From positions 1-62,805 of the forward strand of contig URXX01000010.1 of NCBI GenBank assembly GCA_900551895.1: a stretch of 62,805 bases of DNA, written 5' to 3'. Every line of letters begins with the position of its first letter. The first letter of the stretch is position 1. The notes under the pieces were generated by a model. It was not told the DNA's origin, ran no database searches, and saw only the letters and a list, made by a program, of their open reading frames with translations. The position numbers and the translations under genes were made by a program. This document shows positions 43,695-52,959 of the stretch, piece after piece. This stretch comes from an uncultured Lachnospiraceae bacterium. GTDB lineage: Bacteria > Bacillota > Clostridia > Lachnospirales > Lachnospiraceae.

Positions 43695-44791
43695 TTCGTT
43701 TCCTCCTTTGCGTTACTTAGCACTGATTTCTGCAATGATTTTAAATGATTGGAAACCATAAGTGCAATTTTAAATGTTAATGCGTCATCAAAAACCCTTA
43801 CGTCTAATCCCGTTTTTTTCTGTATTTTTTCTAAACGGTAGACGAGTGTATTTCTATGTAAAAACAGCTGCCTTGCTGTTTCTGATATATTTAAGTTGTT
43901 TTCAAAAAATTTATGAACGGTTGTCAGCGTTTCCTCGTCAAACTCCATTTCTTTTCCCTCGAAAATTTCCGTGAGAAACATATCGCAGAGGGAAACGGGA
44001 AGTTGATGAATAAGACGTCCTATTCCGAGTTGATTGTATGCGAGTACGTTTTTCTCTTCATAAAAAATTCTTCCCACATCCAGCGCCATACCCGCCTCCT
44101 TGTAGGATTTCGATACATCTTTTATCTCGTCTACAATCGTTCCGTAAGCGACACGGACATTTACCATTGCCTCCGTATTTAAAATATCTACGATATATTT
44201 GGCAATTTTATTCAGTTCTTTGTATCCCTCCCCGCTTTCCAGCATCTTCACCAAAATGATATGGTCCTCGTCAACTGCCGTCACGAAGTCCTTTGTGCTT
44301 GTTTCGTAAAGACCTTTCAGCACTTCCAAAATCAGATTATCATTTGGATTTTTCGGCTCAATCATAATTACCGCACGCCTTGCTTCTATCGGTATATGCA
44401 TTTTTTTTGCACGATTATAGACATCTACAAGAAGAAGATTATCCAACAAAAGATTTTGTATAAAATGATTTCGGTTCATCTTCTCCTGACATAACTGAAC
44501 ATACCCTTCTAACTGTTTGACACCAAGCCGTCCTGCCATTTTTATCTCCGGTGAAACCGAATGTAAAACGAGGATATATATCAGCCCCTCTTCCGAAAAT
44601 ACACTGAAAAAACTTTCGTTATTCTCCTCCCATTCTTCCTCCGGCATTTCTTTTATGTGAATGAACAAATTATTTTCTTCCTCGCCCGAATAGGCAAGGC
44701 AACTTCCGGCGGCATTCCATATGGAACAGTCTGTTCCCGTAATATTTCTTATATCAGAAACCGTTTTCTTTAATATCTGTACCGGTAACAC
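43688..44791 (-). CDS. CdaR/PucR-family transcriptional regulator
   Basis: This 367-residue regulator has an N-terminal sensory region (about 1-100), a central GGDEF-like CdaR domain (RAVIMIEPKN, YGTIVDEIKDVSKSYKEAGMALDVG) and a C-terminal PucR helix-turn-helix (NNLNISETARQLFLHRNTLVYRLEKI, about 305-345). The family senses sugar diacids or other organic acids. It starts with GTG. It directly precedes the hydratase gene and probably controls it. Confidence 0.9.
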   Translation of the reverse strand: MLPVQILKKTVSDIRNITGTDCSIWNAAGSCLAYSGEEENNLFIHIKEMPEEEWEENNESFFSVFSEEGLIYILVLHSVSPEIKMAGRLGVKQLEGYVQLCQEKMNRNHFIQNLLLDNLLLVDVYNRAKKMHIPIEARRAVIMIEPKNPNDNLILEVLKGLYETSTKDFVTAVDEDHIILVKMLESGEGYKELNKIAKYIVDILNTEAMVNVRVAYGTIVDEIKDVSKSYKEAGMALDVGRIFYEEKNVLAYNQLGIGRLIHQLPVSLCDMFLTEIFEGKEMEFDEETLTTVHKFFENNLNISETARQLFLHRNTLVYRLEKIQKKTGLDVRVFDDALTFKIALMVSNHLKSLQKSVLSNAKEETKW

Positions 44792-44819
44792 TCTGACACA
44801 CCCTTTCTTCCGTTATGAA

Positions 44820-44848
44820 AAAGACGGAGTTATAAAAACTCCGTCTTT
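44820..44848 (-). terminator. Terminator of pgi
   Basis: The 11-bp stem aaagacggagt/actccgtcttt lies just after pgi and upstream of the regulator gene, with a short T-run on the minus strand. Confidence 0.75.
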
Positions 44849-44872
44849 ATACCCTTGCTGGAGAAATATATT

Positions 44873-46222
44873 CTACAATCTTTTTAATAATTCTTCTCTC
44901 TCTTTTTCAAAGCCCGGTTTCCCAAGTAAGGCAAACATATTTCTCTTATAACTTTCTACTCCCGGCTGGTCAAATGGATTTACCCCTGAAATGTAACCGC
45001 TGACACCACAGGCAAATTCAAAGAAGTAGAATAACTGACCTAAATAATATTCATTCTGCTCAGGAATATTTACCATAAGATTTGGTACGTTACCGTCTGT
45101 ATGTGCCAAAATTGTTCCATTCATTGCACTTTTATTGATAAAGTCCACTGTCTTTCCTGCAAGATAATTCAAGCCGTCCAAATCAACAGCCTCTTCTTTC
45201 AATACGATTTCTTCTGCTGATTTTTCTACATTTAATACAGTTTCAAACATAATACGGCTTCCGTCCTGAATAAACTGTCCCATAGAGTGTAAATCTGTTG
45301 TCAAATCTACCGATGCAGGGAAAATACCTTTCTGATCTTTTCCTTCGCTTTCTCCGTATAACTGTTTCCACCATTCAGATACATAATGAAGGCTTGGTTC
45401 ATAGTTTGCTAAAACCTCAACAGATTTTCCTTTGCGGTGTAAAATATTACGGATTGCCGCATATTTAAGGGCATCATTTTCCGCAAAATCGCTTTCAATG
45501 GCAAGTCTTCTTCCTTCCTGTGCACCTTCCATTAATTTTGTAATGTCCGCTCCACTCACTGCAATCGGAAGTAAACCTACTGCGGTAAGAACTGAGAAAC
45601 GTCCTCCCACGTCATCCGGTACAACAAAACTTTCATATCCTTCTTCTGTCGCAAGATTTTTGAGCGCTCCTCTTGCTTTATCCGTTGTCGCATAAATTCT
45701 CTTTCCTGCCTCTTCTTTTCCGTATTTATTTTCCAATAATTCTTTAAATACGCGGAATGCGATAGCCGGTTCTGTAGTTGTTCCCGATTTAGAAATCATG
45801 TTAATAGAAAAGTCACGGTCTCCGATTACATCAATCAAATGTTTAATATATGTACTGCTGATATTATTTCCTACATAGTAAATCTCCGGTGTCTTTCTCA
45901 CTTCTTTAGAAACCATATTATAAAAACTATGTCTTAAAAATTCGATAGCCGCTCTCGCACCTAAGTACGAACCGCCGATACCGATTACAAGAAGCACTTC
46001 CGAGTCATTCTGAATTTTCTCCGCTGCTTTTTGAATGCGTACAAATTCTTCTTTGTCATAATCTAACGGCAAATCAATCCAGCCTAAAAAGTCATTTCCT
46101 GCACCCTGTCTGCTTACAAGAAGTTCTTTCGCATCTGTAACTAATTTTCCCATATACTCTACTTCATGTTCTTTAATAAAAGCGCTTGCTTTTGAATAAT
46201 CGAATGTCACTTTATTACTCAT
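44873..46222 (-). CDS. pgi: Glucose-6-phosphate isomerase
   Basis: This 449-residue glycolytic enzyme interconverts glucose-6-phosphate and fructose-6-phosphate. The signatures VIGIGGSYLGARAAIEFL, SKSGTTTEPA and the C-terminal GVNPFDQPGVESYK are complete. The start at 46222 follows GAGAGGATTG; an upstream 23-residue extension overlaps the preceding gene end. Confidence 0.97.
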   Translation of the reverse strand: MSNKVTFDYSKASAFIKEHEVEYMGKLVTDAKELLVSRQGAGNDFLGWIDLPLDYDKEEFVRIQKAAEKIQNDSEVLLVIGIGGSYLGARAAIEFLRHSFYNMVSKEVRKTPEIYYVGNNISSTYIKHLIDVIGDRDFSINMISKSGTTTEPAIAFRVFKELLENKYGKEEAGKRIYATTDKARGALKNLATEEGYESFVVPDDVGGRFSVLTAVGLLPIAVSGADITKLMEGAQEGRRLAIESDFAENDALKYAAIRNILHRKGKSVEVLANYEPSLHYVSEWWKQLYGESEGKDQKGIFPASVDLTTDLHSMGQFIQDGSRIMFETVLNVEKSAEEIVLKEEAVDLDGLNYLAGKTVDFINKSAMNGTILAHTDGNVPNLMVNIPEQNEYYLGQLFYFFEFACGVSGYISGVNPFDQPGVESYKRNMFALLGKPGFEKEREELLKRL

Positions 46223-46287
46223 GATTCTCAATCCTCTCTCTGAAAAAATACTATATACTCGTATTTTATCAAATTGCCTCTTGTTTA

Positions 46288-47052
46288 TCAAGCCAAAAAC
46301 TCTTCTAAAATTTCCCGAAGAATAACTTCCTGAGGTACTTTTTTCTCTTCTTTTTCCTCTTGGATTTCTCCCTGTTGTATTTCCGGCTGTTCCTCTACGG
46401 TTTCTTCCATTCCTGCCGTTTTCAAATCTTCTTCGACTATTTCTTTCGTTTCTTCTGTCTGCTCTTCTTTATTCTCTTTCATTTCTTCAGGCTCTCGCAT
46501 CATCTCTTCCATTTTCTTCATATGCAGAGCCTGTTGTTTCTGATAACGGGGAGCGCATATATTTTGCAGATAATCGACCATATACACTTGAATTGTATCC
46601 ATCTGATAACTTTCATCAGTGGAAATATATACGAGGAACAGAACCACCATTCCAACACCTGCCAGCGCTGTATATTTAAACATTTGCTCCTGAACGCCCC
46701 CAAGTCTGTAACTTAAAAACGCACCGATAAAGCCTGCCACACCGCAAAACCACATAGATTGTTTCTCCAAGTATCTCCATGTATGTAAATGCAATCCCCA
46801 TACACGATATTCAAAAATATATTTTTCCACAAACGCATGGATATTTTCCACTTTTTCGCTGACCATGATTGTATGTTCAAATTTTGCCTTTACAAGTTTC
46901 ATCAGTTTGTGCGTACTTTTCCCCATTTCACCTGATGCTTTCACAAGTTTTCCCAAAGTTACTACCGTTATAATCTTTCCAAGTATTCCGACTGCGATAA
47001 TTCCGCACATTATCCAAAGTATTATGTTTGCTTCCATTATTTTTTCTAGCAT
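46288..47052 (-). CDS. Membrane protein with acidic C-terminal tail, unknown function
   Basis: This 254-residue protein has one N-terminal helix (about 7-28), a helical linker, then two helices (about 96-115 and 125-143), and a C-terminal low-complexity tail rich in Glu (about 175-245). AAGGAGGG precedes the ATG at 47052. I do not recognise the family. It is 65 bases upstream of pgi on the same strand. The tail resembles in composition the acidic stretch of the TPR-AAA protein, but no homology is implied. Confidence 0.8.
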   Translation of the reverse strand: MLEKIMEANIILWIMCGIIAVGILGKIITVVTLGKLVKASGEMGKSTHKLMKLVKAKFEHTIMVSEKVENIHAFVEKYIFEYRVWGLHLHTWRYLEKQSMWFCGVAGFIGAFLSYRLGGVQEQMFKYTALAGVGMVVLFLVYISTDESYQMDTIQVYMVDYLQNICAPRYQKQQALHMKKMEEMMREPEEMKENKEEQTEETKEIVEEDLKTAGMEETVEEQPEIQQGEIQEEKEEKKVPQEVILREILEEFLA

Positions 47053-47174
47053 ATAAAAAGCCCTCCTTCTTTTATCTAGCGCCATTATAGCGTAAACAAA
47101 AGAATTTGGGCGAAAATTCGTTCTACATTTTTCTACATAAAATGTTGTTTCTGATACTTTATTTTTTAGATTTT

Positions 47175-47870
47175 TTAGGCTAATTTTTTCATCAGACCGC
47201 GTACAAGCCTTACAGAATGTACGATTGCCTGTCTTTCAAACTCAGGATAATCCATAACCGCACTGTTGTCGGCTTTGTCCGAAATTGCTCGAATAATGAC
47301 GCACGAAACTTTATTTAAGTATGCGGCATGGGCAATCGCGGCTCCTTCCATTTCTGTACACATCGCATGGAAATTGGAAACAATTTTTTCTTTCACCTCT
47401 GCGGAAGACACAAACTGATCTCCACTTACAATTCTTCCCGTAAATGTACGAATATCCGGATTTTCTTCCTCATTCACTTTCTTTGCCAACTCTACTAATT
47501 TTTCATCAGCAGGGAATGAAAACGTATCCATTCTCGGTATCTGCCCAACAGGATCTCCGAAAATACTTGCATCCATATCATGCTGAACCGCATCGGTTGA
47601 AATCACCATATCCCCGATATCAATTTGTGCGTCCAATGAACCTGCTATTCCCGTATTGATTAATGTACTTACCTGAAACAAGTCCACCAAAATCTGTGCG
47701 CAGAGAGCGGCATTTACTTTACCGATTCCACTTTTTACAATAACGACTTTCTGACCGCACAATTCTCCTTTATAAAATACCATGCCTGCTTTTTCTACAG
47801 TTTCTTCTACTGCCATTTCTTCCTGCAAAAGAGTTACCTCTTCCTGCATTGCTCCTATAATTCCAATCAT
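47175..47870 (-). CDS. mtnN: 5'-methylthioadenosine/S-adenosylhomocysteine nucleosidase
   Basis: This 231-residue enzyme hydrolyses MTA and SAH, feeding methionine salvage and the AI-2 path. Family residues are present: GAMQEEV (base-binding Glu), CTEMEGAAIAHAA (ribose Glu) and IRAISDKAD (catalytic Asp). It diverges from the TSCPD gene to its right. Confidence 0.96.
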   Translation of the reverse strand: MIGIIGAMQEEVTLLQEEMAVEETVEKAGMVFYKGELCGQKVVIVKSGIGKVNAALCAQILVDLFQVSTLINTGIAGSLDAQIDIGDMVISTDAVQHDMDASIFGDPVGQIPRMDTFSFPADEKLVELAKKVNEEENPDIRTFTGRIVSGDQFVSSAEVKEKIVSNFHAMCTEMEGAAIAHAAYLNKVSCVIIRAISDKADNSAVMDYPEFERQAIVHSVRLVRGLMKKLA

Positions 47871-47992
47871 AATATATTCTCCTCGTAAATTAATTCCTCG
47901 TTTTCTTTTCCAGTATAACAGAATTTTGGTTTCTTACCTAGTTTTTTTTGAACACCTTTGTTATAATAGCAAAAGCAAAGGAGGTTATCGAT

Positions 47993-48235
47993 ATGGAATA
48001 CAGACCACATGGAGTATGTTCACAAAAAATTACATTTGATATTCAAGACAATACGGTTCACGCTGTTCAGTTTACCGGAGGCTGTTCCGGAAATTTACAG
48101 GGAATTGCAAAGTTAATTGAAGGGATGAATGTAGATGAAGCGATTTCCCGCATCGAGGGAATTAAATGCGGATTCAAATCCACATCTTGTCCTGATCAAC
48201 TTGCACAGGCTTTAAAAGAAGCAACAGGACGTTAA
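47993..48235 (+). CDS. TSCPD domain protein (TIGR03905 type)
   Basis: This 80-residue protein matches the small TSCPD family (motif STSCPDQLA near the end). Cys residues in VCSQKI, GGCSGN, GIKCGF and SCPD are the conserved set and probably bind metal; the domain also ends some ribonucleotide reductases. The start at 47993 follows AAAGGAGG; a 15-codon extension is unsupported. Confidence 0.88.
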   Translation: MEYRPHGVCSQKITFDIQDNTVHAVQFTGGCSGNLQGIAKLIEGMNVDEAISRIEGIKCGFKSTSCPDQLAQALKEATGR

Positions 48236-48241
48236 GACTTG

Positions 48242-48275
48242 AAAACTATTGGCAATATATTTTGTCGATAGTTTT
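48242..48275 (+). terminator. Terminator of the TSCPD gene
   Basis: The stem aaaactat/atagtttt is followed by a T-rich stretch (TATTTTATT). Confidence 0.6.
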
Positions 48276-48381
48276 TATTTTATTAGACAGAGTTGTTTTG
48301 TTTCAACTCCATAGAAATGATATAGCCTGATTTTGACATATTAATATCCATAATTAATATGATAAAGATTTATTTTGTCTA

Positions 48382-48508
48382 GGGGGACTGCTGCAACCAT
48401 TGCAGGATTCCGGTAGTTTAGTGTAAAGACATGAGATAGGAAAAACTACTTGAATCTTCGTTAACAGTTTCTCTCCCGTAACTGCTGCAATGGTTGCAGC
48501 AGCCCCCC
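48382..48508. repeat. 127-base element with 24-base terminal inverted repeats
   Basis: The left end (48382-48405) and the reverse complement of the right end (48485-48508) match at 23 of 24 bases, starting ggggg and ending ctgcaaccattgcag. The 79 bases between have no ORF. No clear target duplication is visible. It could be a miniature inverted-repeat element or a very long RNA hairpin downstream of two convergent genes. Confidence 0.65.
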
Positions 48509-48519
48509 TGAATTGAAAA

Positions 48520-48975
48520 CTAGTCCACGTAGATTGCGTTAGTGTTTGAGTAACTTGCATCTGAATTTGCAGAATGAAGACTTACTACCCTATAATAATA
48601 TCCTTTAGGAACAGTTAATGTTTTTGAAGTTGTAAGAAAATATGAATTTGTATCACTTGCATTCCAAGATGTATAACTTACCCACTTTCCATTAACCTTT
48701 CGTTCCAATGTAACACTAATTTTTATCTTTGAGACAACTTTTTGTGCAATTGTTGTCCCTGACACTTTAATTTTCCCACTGCCAATTTGTCCAATGCTGG
48801 AACTTCCTGATTGCAAATATTGCCCCTTCGACTGTACTATCCCTTCACTTAATTTACACTCTTCCTTAGCAGATATAGTCTGCTCATTTGCAGCCGCTTT
48901 TACTTCTCCTGTTCCACCTGAAACAGTTAAAGAAAGCAATACTGCCACAACCGCAATTGCTATTTTCTTTCGCAT
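48520..48975 (-). CDS. Secreted DUF6147-like protein
   Basis: This 151-residue protein has a signal peptide (1-about 28, cleavage after VKAAA) and a beta-sandwich-like domain with the pattern SGTTIAQKVVSKIKISVTLE, ending VSLHSANSDASYSNTNAIYVD. It matches my recollection of DUF6147. No wall anchor is seen, so it is probably released. It lies downstream of the anti-sigma gene on the same strand, so it may be one of the sigma factor's targets, but that is inference. Confidence 0.8.
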   Translation of the reverse strand: MRKKIAIAVVAVLLSLTVSGGTGEVKAAANEQTISAKEECKLSEGIVQSKGQYLQSGSSSIGQIGSGKIKVSGTTIAQKVVSKIKISVTLERKVNGKWVSYTSWNASDTNSYFLTTSKTLTVPKGYYYRVVSLHSANSDASYSNTNAIYVD

Positions 48976-49042
48976 CTTTTCTCCTCCTTATTTTGTCCTA
49001 CACTATATATACAATCGAGGAAGGAAAATCTGACGCCATTTT

Positions 49043-49876
49043 TTAAAAAAAGTGTAAATTTTTAATAATTTTTTCAAATTCCGCTTGATTTATAATGCCT
49101 GAAAAGAAATATTCACTGTTTTTATAAGAAAATTGTGCTATGTATTCTTTCTCTCCGGTTTCTAAAATACTATACTCTCTAACATTAACTTTTGTCTCCG
49201 GCAAATCTATAACATATTCTTTTAACAACTCATCAGATACATCTATTCCTGTAGAACTTTTCACATAACGAGATACCACACGAATATTCAATATCTTCTC
49301 ATCTACCGAATAATACAATGTTGCCTCTTGTAACTCTTTATCCACTACTGTATTTAAAAACCTTGTATTTCGAGGTTTATATGACATCCGAACAGGTTCT
49401 TCTCCTAACATTTCTCTAACTTCTTTCCACGCCTGTTCCTCCGTAATTTCTCCTACCATTTCAGCATCTCCTGACTCTACATATGTTTTATCCTCTCCAC
49501 CAAAATTTTTCTCAAAAATATCCACAAAGAGTTTCTTACCGCCTACACTTGTCACCCCAACTCCAATAACTAGGGCGACTGTAGCCGCAACTCCCACCAA
49601 ACGCTGTATTCTTTTTCTAGTCCGTTTTGTACGATTTCTTTTTTCCTGTACCTTTCTTCCGATACGCAGTGCCTCCTTATCTTCTTCAGAAAGGGCATCC
49701 CGCACCTTTTGTTCTTCGTACTCTTTAATTTTATTCATCAATGAAAGATGTACCTCCTCAGGCATCTCCATTTCCTGCAACTCGGGTTGGTTGTCTATAA
49801 TTGCTCTTATCTCATCTGCTTCTTTCTGCAATTCTTCATCAGAATACTGTGCAATTACATCTTTTTTCTTATTCAT
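49043..49876 (-). CDS. Anti-sigma-factor-like membrane protein with DUF4367-type domain
   Basis: This 277-residue protein has a long charged N-terminus (1-about 90, coiled-coil-like, ending RKRIQRL), one membrane helix (about 92-110) and an extracytoplasmic C-terminal domain like DUF4367 (YIAQFSYKNSEYFFSGIINQ at the end). This topology is typical of sigma-binding anti-sigma factors. The matching sigma gene lies at 51101-51670 on the same strand but murG stands between. Confidence 0.8.
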   Translation of the reverse strand: MNKKKDVIAQYSDEELQKEADEIRAIIDNQPELQEMEMPEEVHLSLMNKIKEYEEQKVRDALSEEDKEALRIGRKVQEKRNRTKRTRKRIQRLVGVAATVALVIGVGVTSVGGKKLFVDIFEKNFGGEDKTYVESGDAEMVGEITEEQAWKEVREMLGEEPVRMSYKPRNTRFLNTVVDKELQEATLYYSVDEKILNIRVVSRYVKSSTGIDVSDELLKEYVIDLPETKVNVREYSILETGEKEYIAQFSYKNSEYFFSGIINQAEFEKIIKNLHFF

Positions 49877-49914
49877 GTGTCACCTCATCTTCTACTATCT
49901 ATTTTTCATTTCCC

Positions 49915-49943
49915 TTGACCTTTTTTTGAAATCTGTTTAATAT
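49915..49943 (+). promoter_or_regulatory. Promoter of murG
   Basis: TTGACC (49915-49920) and TAATAT (49938-49943) are 17 bases apart, about 34 bases before the start codon. Confidence 0.7.
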
Positions 49944-49976
49944 AAATCTTATATATTGTATTTCGGAGGAAAATTT

Positions 49977-51041
49977 ATGAAACGAATTATACTTACCGGT
50001 GGCGGAACTGCCGGACACGTCACCCCTAACATCGCTTTACTTCCACGTTTAAAAGAGTTAAATTACGATATTCATTATATCGGCTCTTATAACGGTATTG
50101 AAAAGGAATTAATTGAACAATTAGGTATTGACTATCACGGTATTTCGTCCGGAAAACTACGCCGTTACTTCAGTTTAAAGAACTTTTCAGATCCTTTCCG
50201 CATTTTAAAAGGATTAAACGAAGCAAATAAATTAATGAAATCTTTAAAACCTGACGTTGTCTTTTCTAAAGGCGGATTTGTATCTGTTCCGGTTGTTATG
50301 GCTGCAAAACGCCACCATATTCCAACCATTATCCACGAATCAGATATGACTCCCGGATTGGCAAATAAACTTTCCATTCCTTCTGCCACAAAAGTATGCT
50401 GCAACTTTCCTGAAACATTGGAGTATCTGCCAAAGGAAAAGGCAATACTTACGGGTTCGCCTATCCGACAGGAACTTTTATCAGGTAGCAGAAAAGCCGC
50501 ATTAGAATTCTGTGGATTGACAGAAGATAAACCTGTTATCTTAATTATCGGCGGAAGTTTAGGATCGGCAGTCGTAAATGACGCAGTCCGTTCTATTTTA
50601 CCGGAACTTTTACAGAACTTCCAAGTTATTCATCTGTGCGGTAAAAACAAAGTTGATACATCCTTCAATCACTTAAAAGGCTATGTGCAGTTTGAATATG
50701 TTCAAAATGAATTAAAAGATATTTTCGCCCTAACGGATATTGTTATCTCCCGTGCCGGTGCAAATGCTATCTGTGAACTGCTTGCTCTTCGCAAACCGAA
50801 TTTATTAATTCCACTTTCTGCTAATGCAAGCCGTGGTGACCAAATTTTAAATGCACGTTCTTTTGAGCGACAGGGCTTTAGTATTGTAATCGAGGAAGAA
50901 GATTTAAGCAATGAGAAACTTCTCGCCTCAATCCACAGTTTATACGATAACCGTGACGCTTACACCAATGCAATGGGGCAGTCTTTACAGCAAAACTCTA
51001 TTGATACCATTATTAAATTAATTGAAGAAGGCGCTCAATAG
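49977..51041 (+). CDS. murG: UDP-GlcNAc--lipid I N-acetylglucosaminyltransferase
   Basis: This 354-residue GT28 enzyme converts lipid I to lipid II at the membrane inner face. The N-terminal LTGGGTAGHVTPN loop and C-terminal ISRAGANAICELLAL and IPLSANASRGDQ motifs are intact. The start at 49977 follows GGAGG. It stands outside any division/cell-wall cluster and on the opposite strand to its sigma and anti-sigma neighbours. Confidence 0.95.
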   Translation: MKRIILTGGGTAGHVTPNIALLPRLKELNYDIHYIGSYNGIEKELIEQLGIDYHGISSGKLRRYFSLKNFSDPFRILKGLNEANKLMKSLKPDVVFSKGGFVSVPVVMAAKRHHIPTIIHESDMTPGLANKLSIPSATKVCCNFPETLEYLPKEKAILTGSPIRQELLSGSRKAALEFCGLTEDKPVILIIGGSLGSAVVNDAVRSILPELLQNFQVIHLCGKNKVDTSFNHLKGYVQFEYVQNELKDIFALTDIVISRAGANAICELLALRKPNLLIPLSANASRGDQILNARSFERQGFSIVIEEEDLSNEKLLASIHSLYDNRDAYTNAMGQSLQQNSIDTIIKLIEEGAQ

Positions 51042-51043
51042 TG

Positions 51044-51078
51044 AAAAAATAGAATGTGCAACGCACATTCTATTTTTT
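51044..51078. terminator. Bidirectional terminator between murG and the sigma factor gene
   Basis: A perfect 16-bp stem (51044-51059 with 51063-51078, loop aac) has A and T runs in its arms. It shares the agaatgtgc core with the hairpin at 24680-24701. Confidence 0.9.
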
Positions 51079-51100
51079 ATTCAAGTCAATGCACCCCTGT

Positions 51101-51670
51101 CTATTCAAAGATTTTCTCATACTTTTCTCCATAGCGGCGTTTTATCCAACGCTTTGCCCTATAAATAGTTGCATAGATAACATCTTTACTTACATGAAGT
51201 TCCTCAGCAATCTCTGCAGACGTTTTACCTGAACAATAAATACCACTAACTACGTTGTACCATCTCTCATTTTCTTTATGTAACTCGCTAAAGATTTCCT
51301 TGCTCAAACGTCCAAAATCCCGCCTTCGCTCTTTTTCCAGTACAATATATTCTACACTGTCACTCAATAAATCTTCTTCGCTTTCCTGCAAATATTCTAT
51401 ACTCTTTGTTTCCGCACTGATTCTGTTTATCCAATTCAATGACTTATTCTTTGTAACGGTAAGTAACCAATTCTCCACCCTTGACTCATCTATTTCTTCG
51501 ATTTGCATATACAATTCCATAAAAATCTCTTGTGTAATTTCTTCTGCAATTTCCATTCTTTTTGTATAATACATAGCCGTCTGAAACACTTTATTTCTGT
51601 TTCTGCCATATATAGTGTCGAATTTTATATTACCGGTAAATTCCATTTTTACACTTTCTATCTCATTCAT
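51101..51670 (-). CDS. RNA polymerase sigma factor, sigma-70 family (ECF-like)
   Basis: This 189-residue protein has region 2 (AMYYTKRMEIAEEITQEIFM, about 30-95) and region 4 with a helix-turn-helix (SAEIAEELHVSKDVIYATIY, about 152-180). It lacks regions 1 and 3, as in ECF factors. The likely anti-sigma gene is at 49043-49876, with murG inserted between in opposite orientation. Confidence 0.88.
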   Translation of the reverse strand: MNEIESVKMEFTGNIKFDTIYGRNRNKVFQTAMYYTKRMEIAEEITQEIFMELYMQIEEIDESRVENWLLTVTKNKSLNWINRISAETKSIEYLQESEEDLLSDSVEYIVLEKERRRDFGRLSKEIFSELHKENERWYNVVSGIYCSGKTSAEIAEELHVSKDVIYATIYRAKRWIKRRYGEKYEKIFE

Positions 51671-51703
51671 TACTACTATCTTTCTCTTTTGTACTACGCT
51701 TTA

Positions 51704-52108
51704 TTAGAGTTTTGACAAAATCTCCTCTTTCACTTCCTCACTCAATGTACCGGCATTCCATTGAAGCCCCACATTATCTCCCTCATATCTTGGAATTAAA
51801 TGTAAATGGAAGTGATTTACTGTCTGTCCTGCTATTTCTCCGTTATTCTGCACAAGATTATATCCGTCACAATCTAATACTTCTTTCATTTTTGTAACTA
51901 CTTTCTTTGCAACAGGCAATACTTTTGCTGCTACTTTATCATCCAATTCAAAAAGATTTGCATAATGTTCTTTCGGTAAAATTAATGCATGTCCTTTTGA
52001 AGCCGGAGATAAATCCAGTATTACACGAAAATCTGTATCTTCATATATTGTCGCTGACGGAATTTCACCATTTGCTATCTTACAAAAAATACAATTATTA
52101 TCTCTCAT
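51704..52108 (-). CDS. HIT family protein (HinT-like)
   Basis: This 134-residue nucleotide-binding hydrolase has the histidine triad HFHLHLIPR (about 99-107) and an N-terminal Cys pair CIFCK. HinT-type enzymes cleave purine phosphoramidates. It is a single-gene unit divergent from the histidine kinase. Confidence 0.93.
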   Translation of the reverse strand: MRDNNCIFCKIANGEIPSATIYEDTDFRVILDLSPASKGHALILPKEHYANLFELDDKVAAKVLPVAKKVVTKMKEVLDCDGYNLVQNNGEIAGQTVNHFHLHLIPRYEGDNVGLQWNAGTLSEEVKEEILSKL

Positions 52109-52218
52109 TCTATTCCCTCTTTTCCTTTGTTCTATGATTTATTTGTCGAAATTTGTTCTATTCTTTTTATTGAATCCGCTCTGCCACGATGTTACACTTT
52201 TTGCAGGAGGATGTAGAT

Positions 52219-52959
52219 ATGTTCACATTAGACGATGAAAAACAGTTACACCGATTGATGAATGAAAACTCCGACAATTATATACTAATTCAAAAATTAT
52301 TGGATTTTCAACAACTTACTATAAGCAAAATCAGCCATGAAATAAGAAATCCGCTTACCCTTATTTCAAGCACTTTGCAATTAATTCAAAAACAGCATCC
52401 CGAAGTCATCCACTTTACCTATTGGAAACAGATGCTCGGCGATATTTCTTTTATGAAAACATTGTTAGAGGAACTGTCTTCCTACAATAGTAGTTCTCGT
52501 TTACATAAAACTACAATTCACTCTACCGATTTCTTCAAAAGACTTATTTTGTCTTTTGCAACAACATTGAGGGATAGTTCTATTGAACTCACCTCACGGA
52601 TTGATTCAAATCTTCCAAATATATCAGGTGACCCGATAAAATTACAGGAAGCATTACTTAATCTTTTAACAAACGCCCGTGACGCCGTAAACTCTAGGGG
52701 AAAAATCTTATTTTCCGCACAATATAAAGATAATTCTATTATTCTCACCGTAAAAGATAACGGTTGCGGAATTCCGAAAAATCATCTGTCAGAGATTTTT
52801 ACGCCCTTTACTACCTATAAAGAAAACGGAACGGGACTTGGACTTGCAATCGTCAAATCAGTTACGGAAGCACATCACGGAACAATTTATGTGCAATCAG
52901 TTCCATTCCACAGTACTTCTTTTACTCTGACGTTTCCGATACAAGATAAACGCAAGTAA
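52219..52959 (+). CDS. Orphan soluble sensor histidine kinase
   Basis: This 246-residue protein has a short N-terminus, a HisKA domain with phospho-acceptor His40 in SKISHEIRNP, and a HATPase domain with N-box NLLTNARDAV, G1 DNGCGIP and G2 GTGLGLAIV. No membrane helix or PAS domain is visible, and no response regulator gene is adjacent. Small orphan kinases of this type can feed the Spo0A phosphorelay in Clostridia; that link is inference. Its last 63 bases overlap the rhomboid gene on the opposite strand. Confidence 0.9.
   Translation: MFTLDDEKQLHRLMNENSDNYILIQKLLDFQQLTISKISHEIRNPLTLISSTLQLIQKQHPEVIHFTYWKQMLGDISFMKTLLEELSSYNSSSRLHKTTIHSTDFFKRLILSFATTLRDSSIELTSRIDSNLPNISGDPIKLQEALLNLLTNARDAVNSRGKILFSAQYKDNSIILTVKDNGCGIPKNHLSEIFTPFTTYKENGTGLGLAIVKSVTEAHHGTIYVQSVPFHSTSFTLTFPIQDKRK

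Noticed and set aside
48354..48560. Minus-strand ORF of 68 codons across the 127-base inverted-repeat element
   Set aside because: It overlaps the end of the DUF6147 gene in another frame and has no ribosome site.
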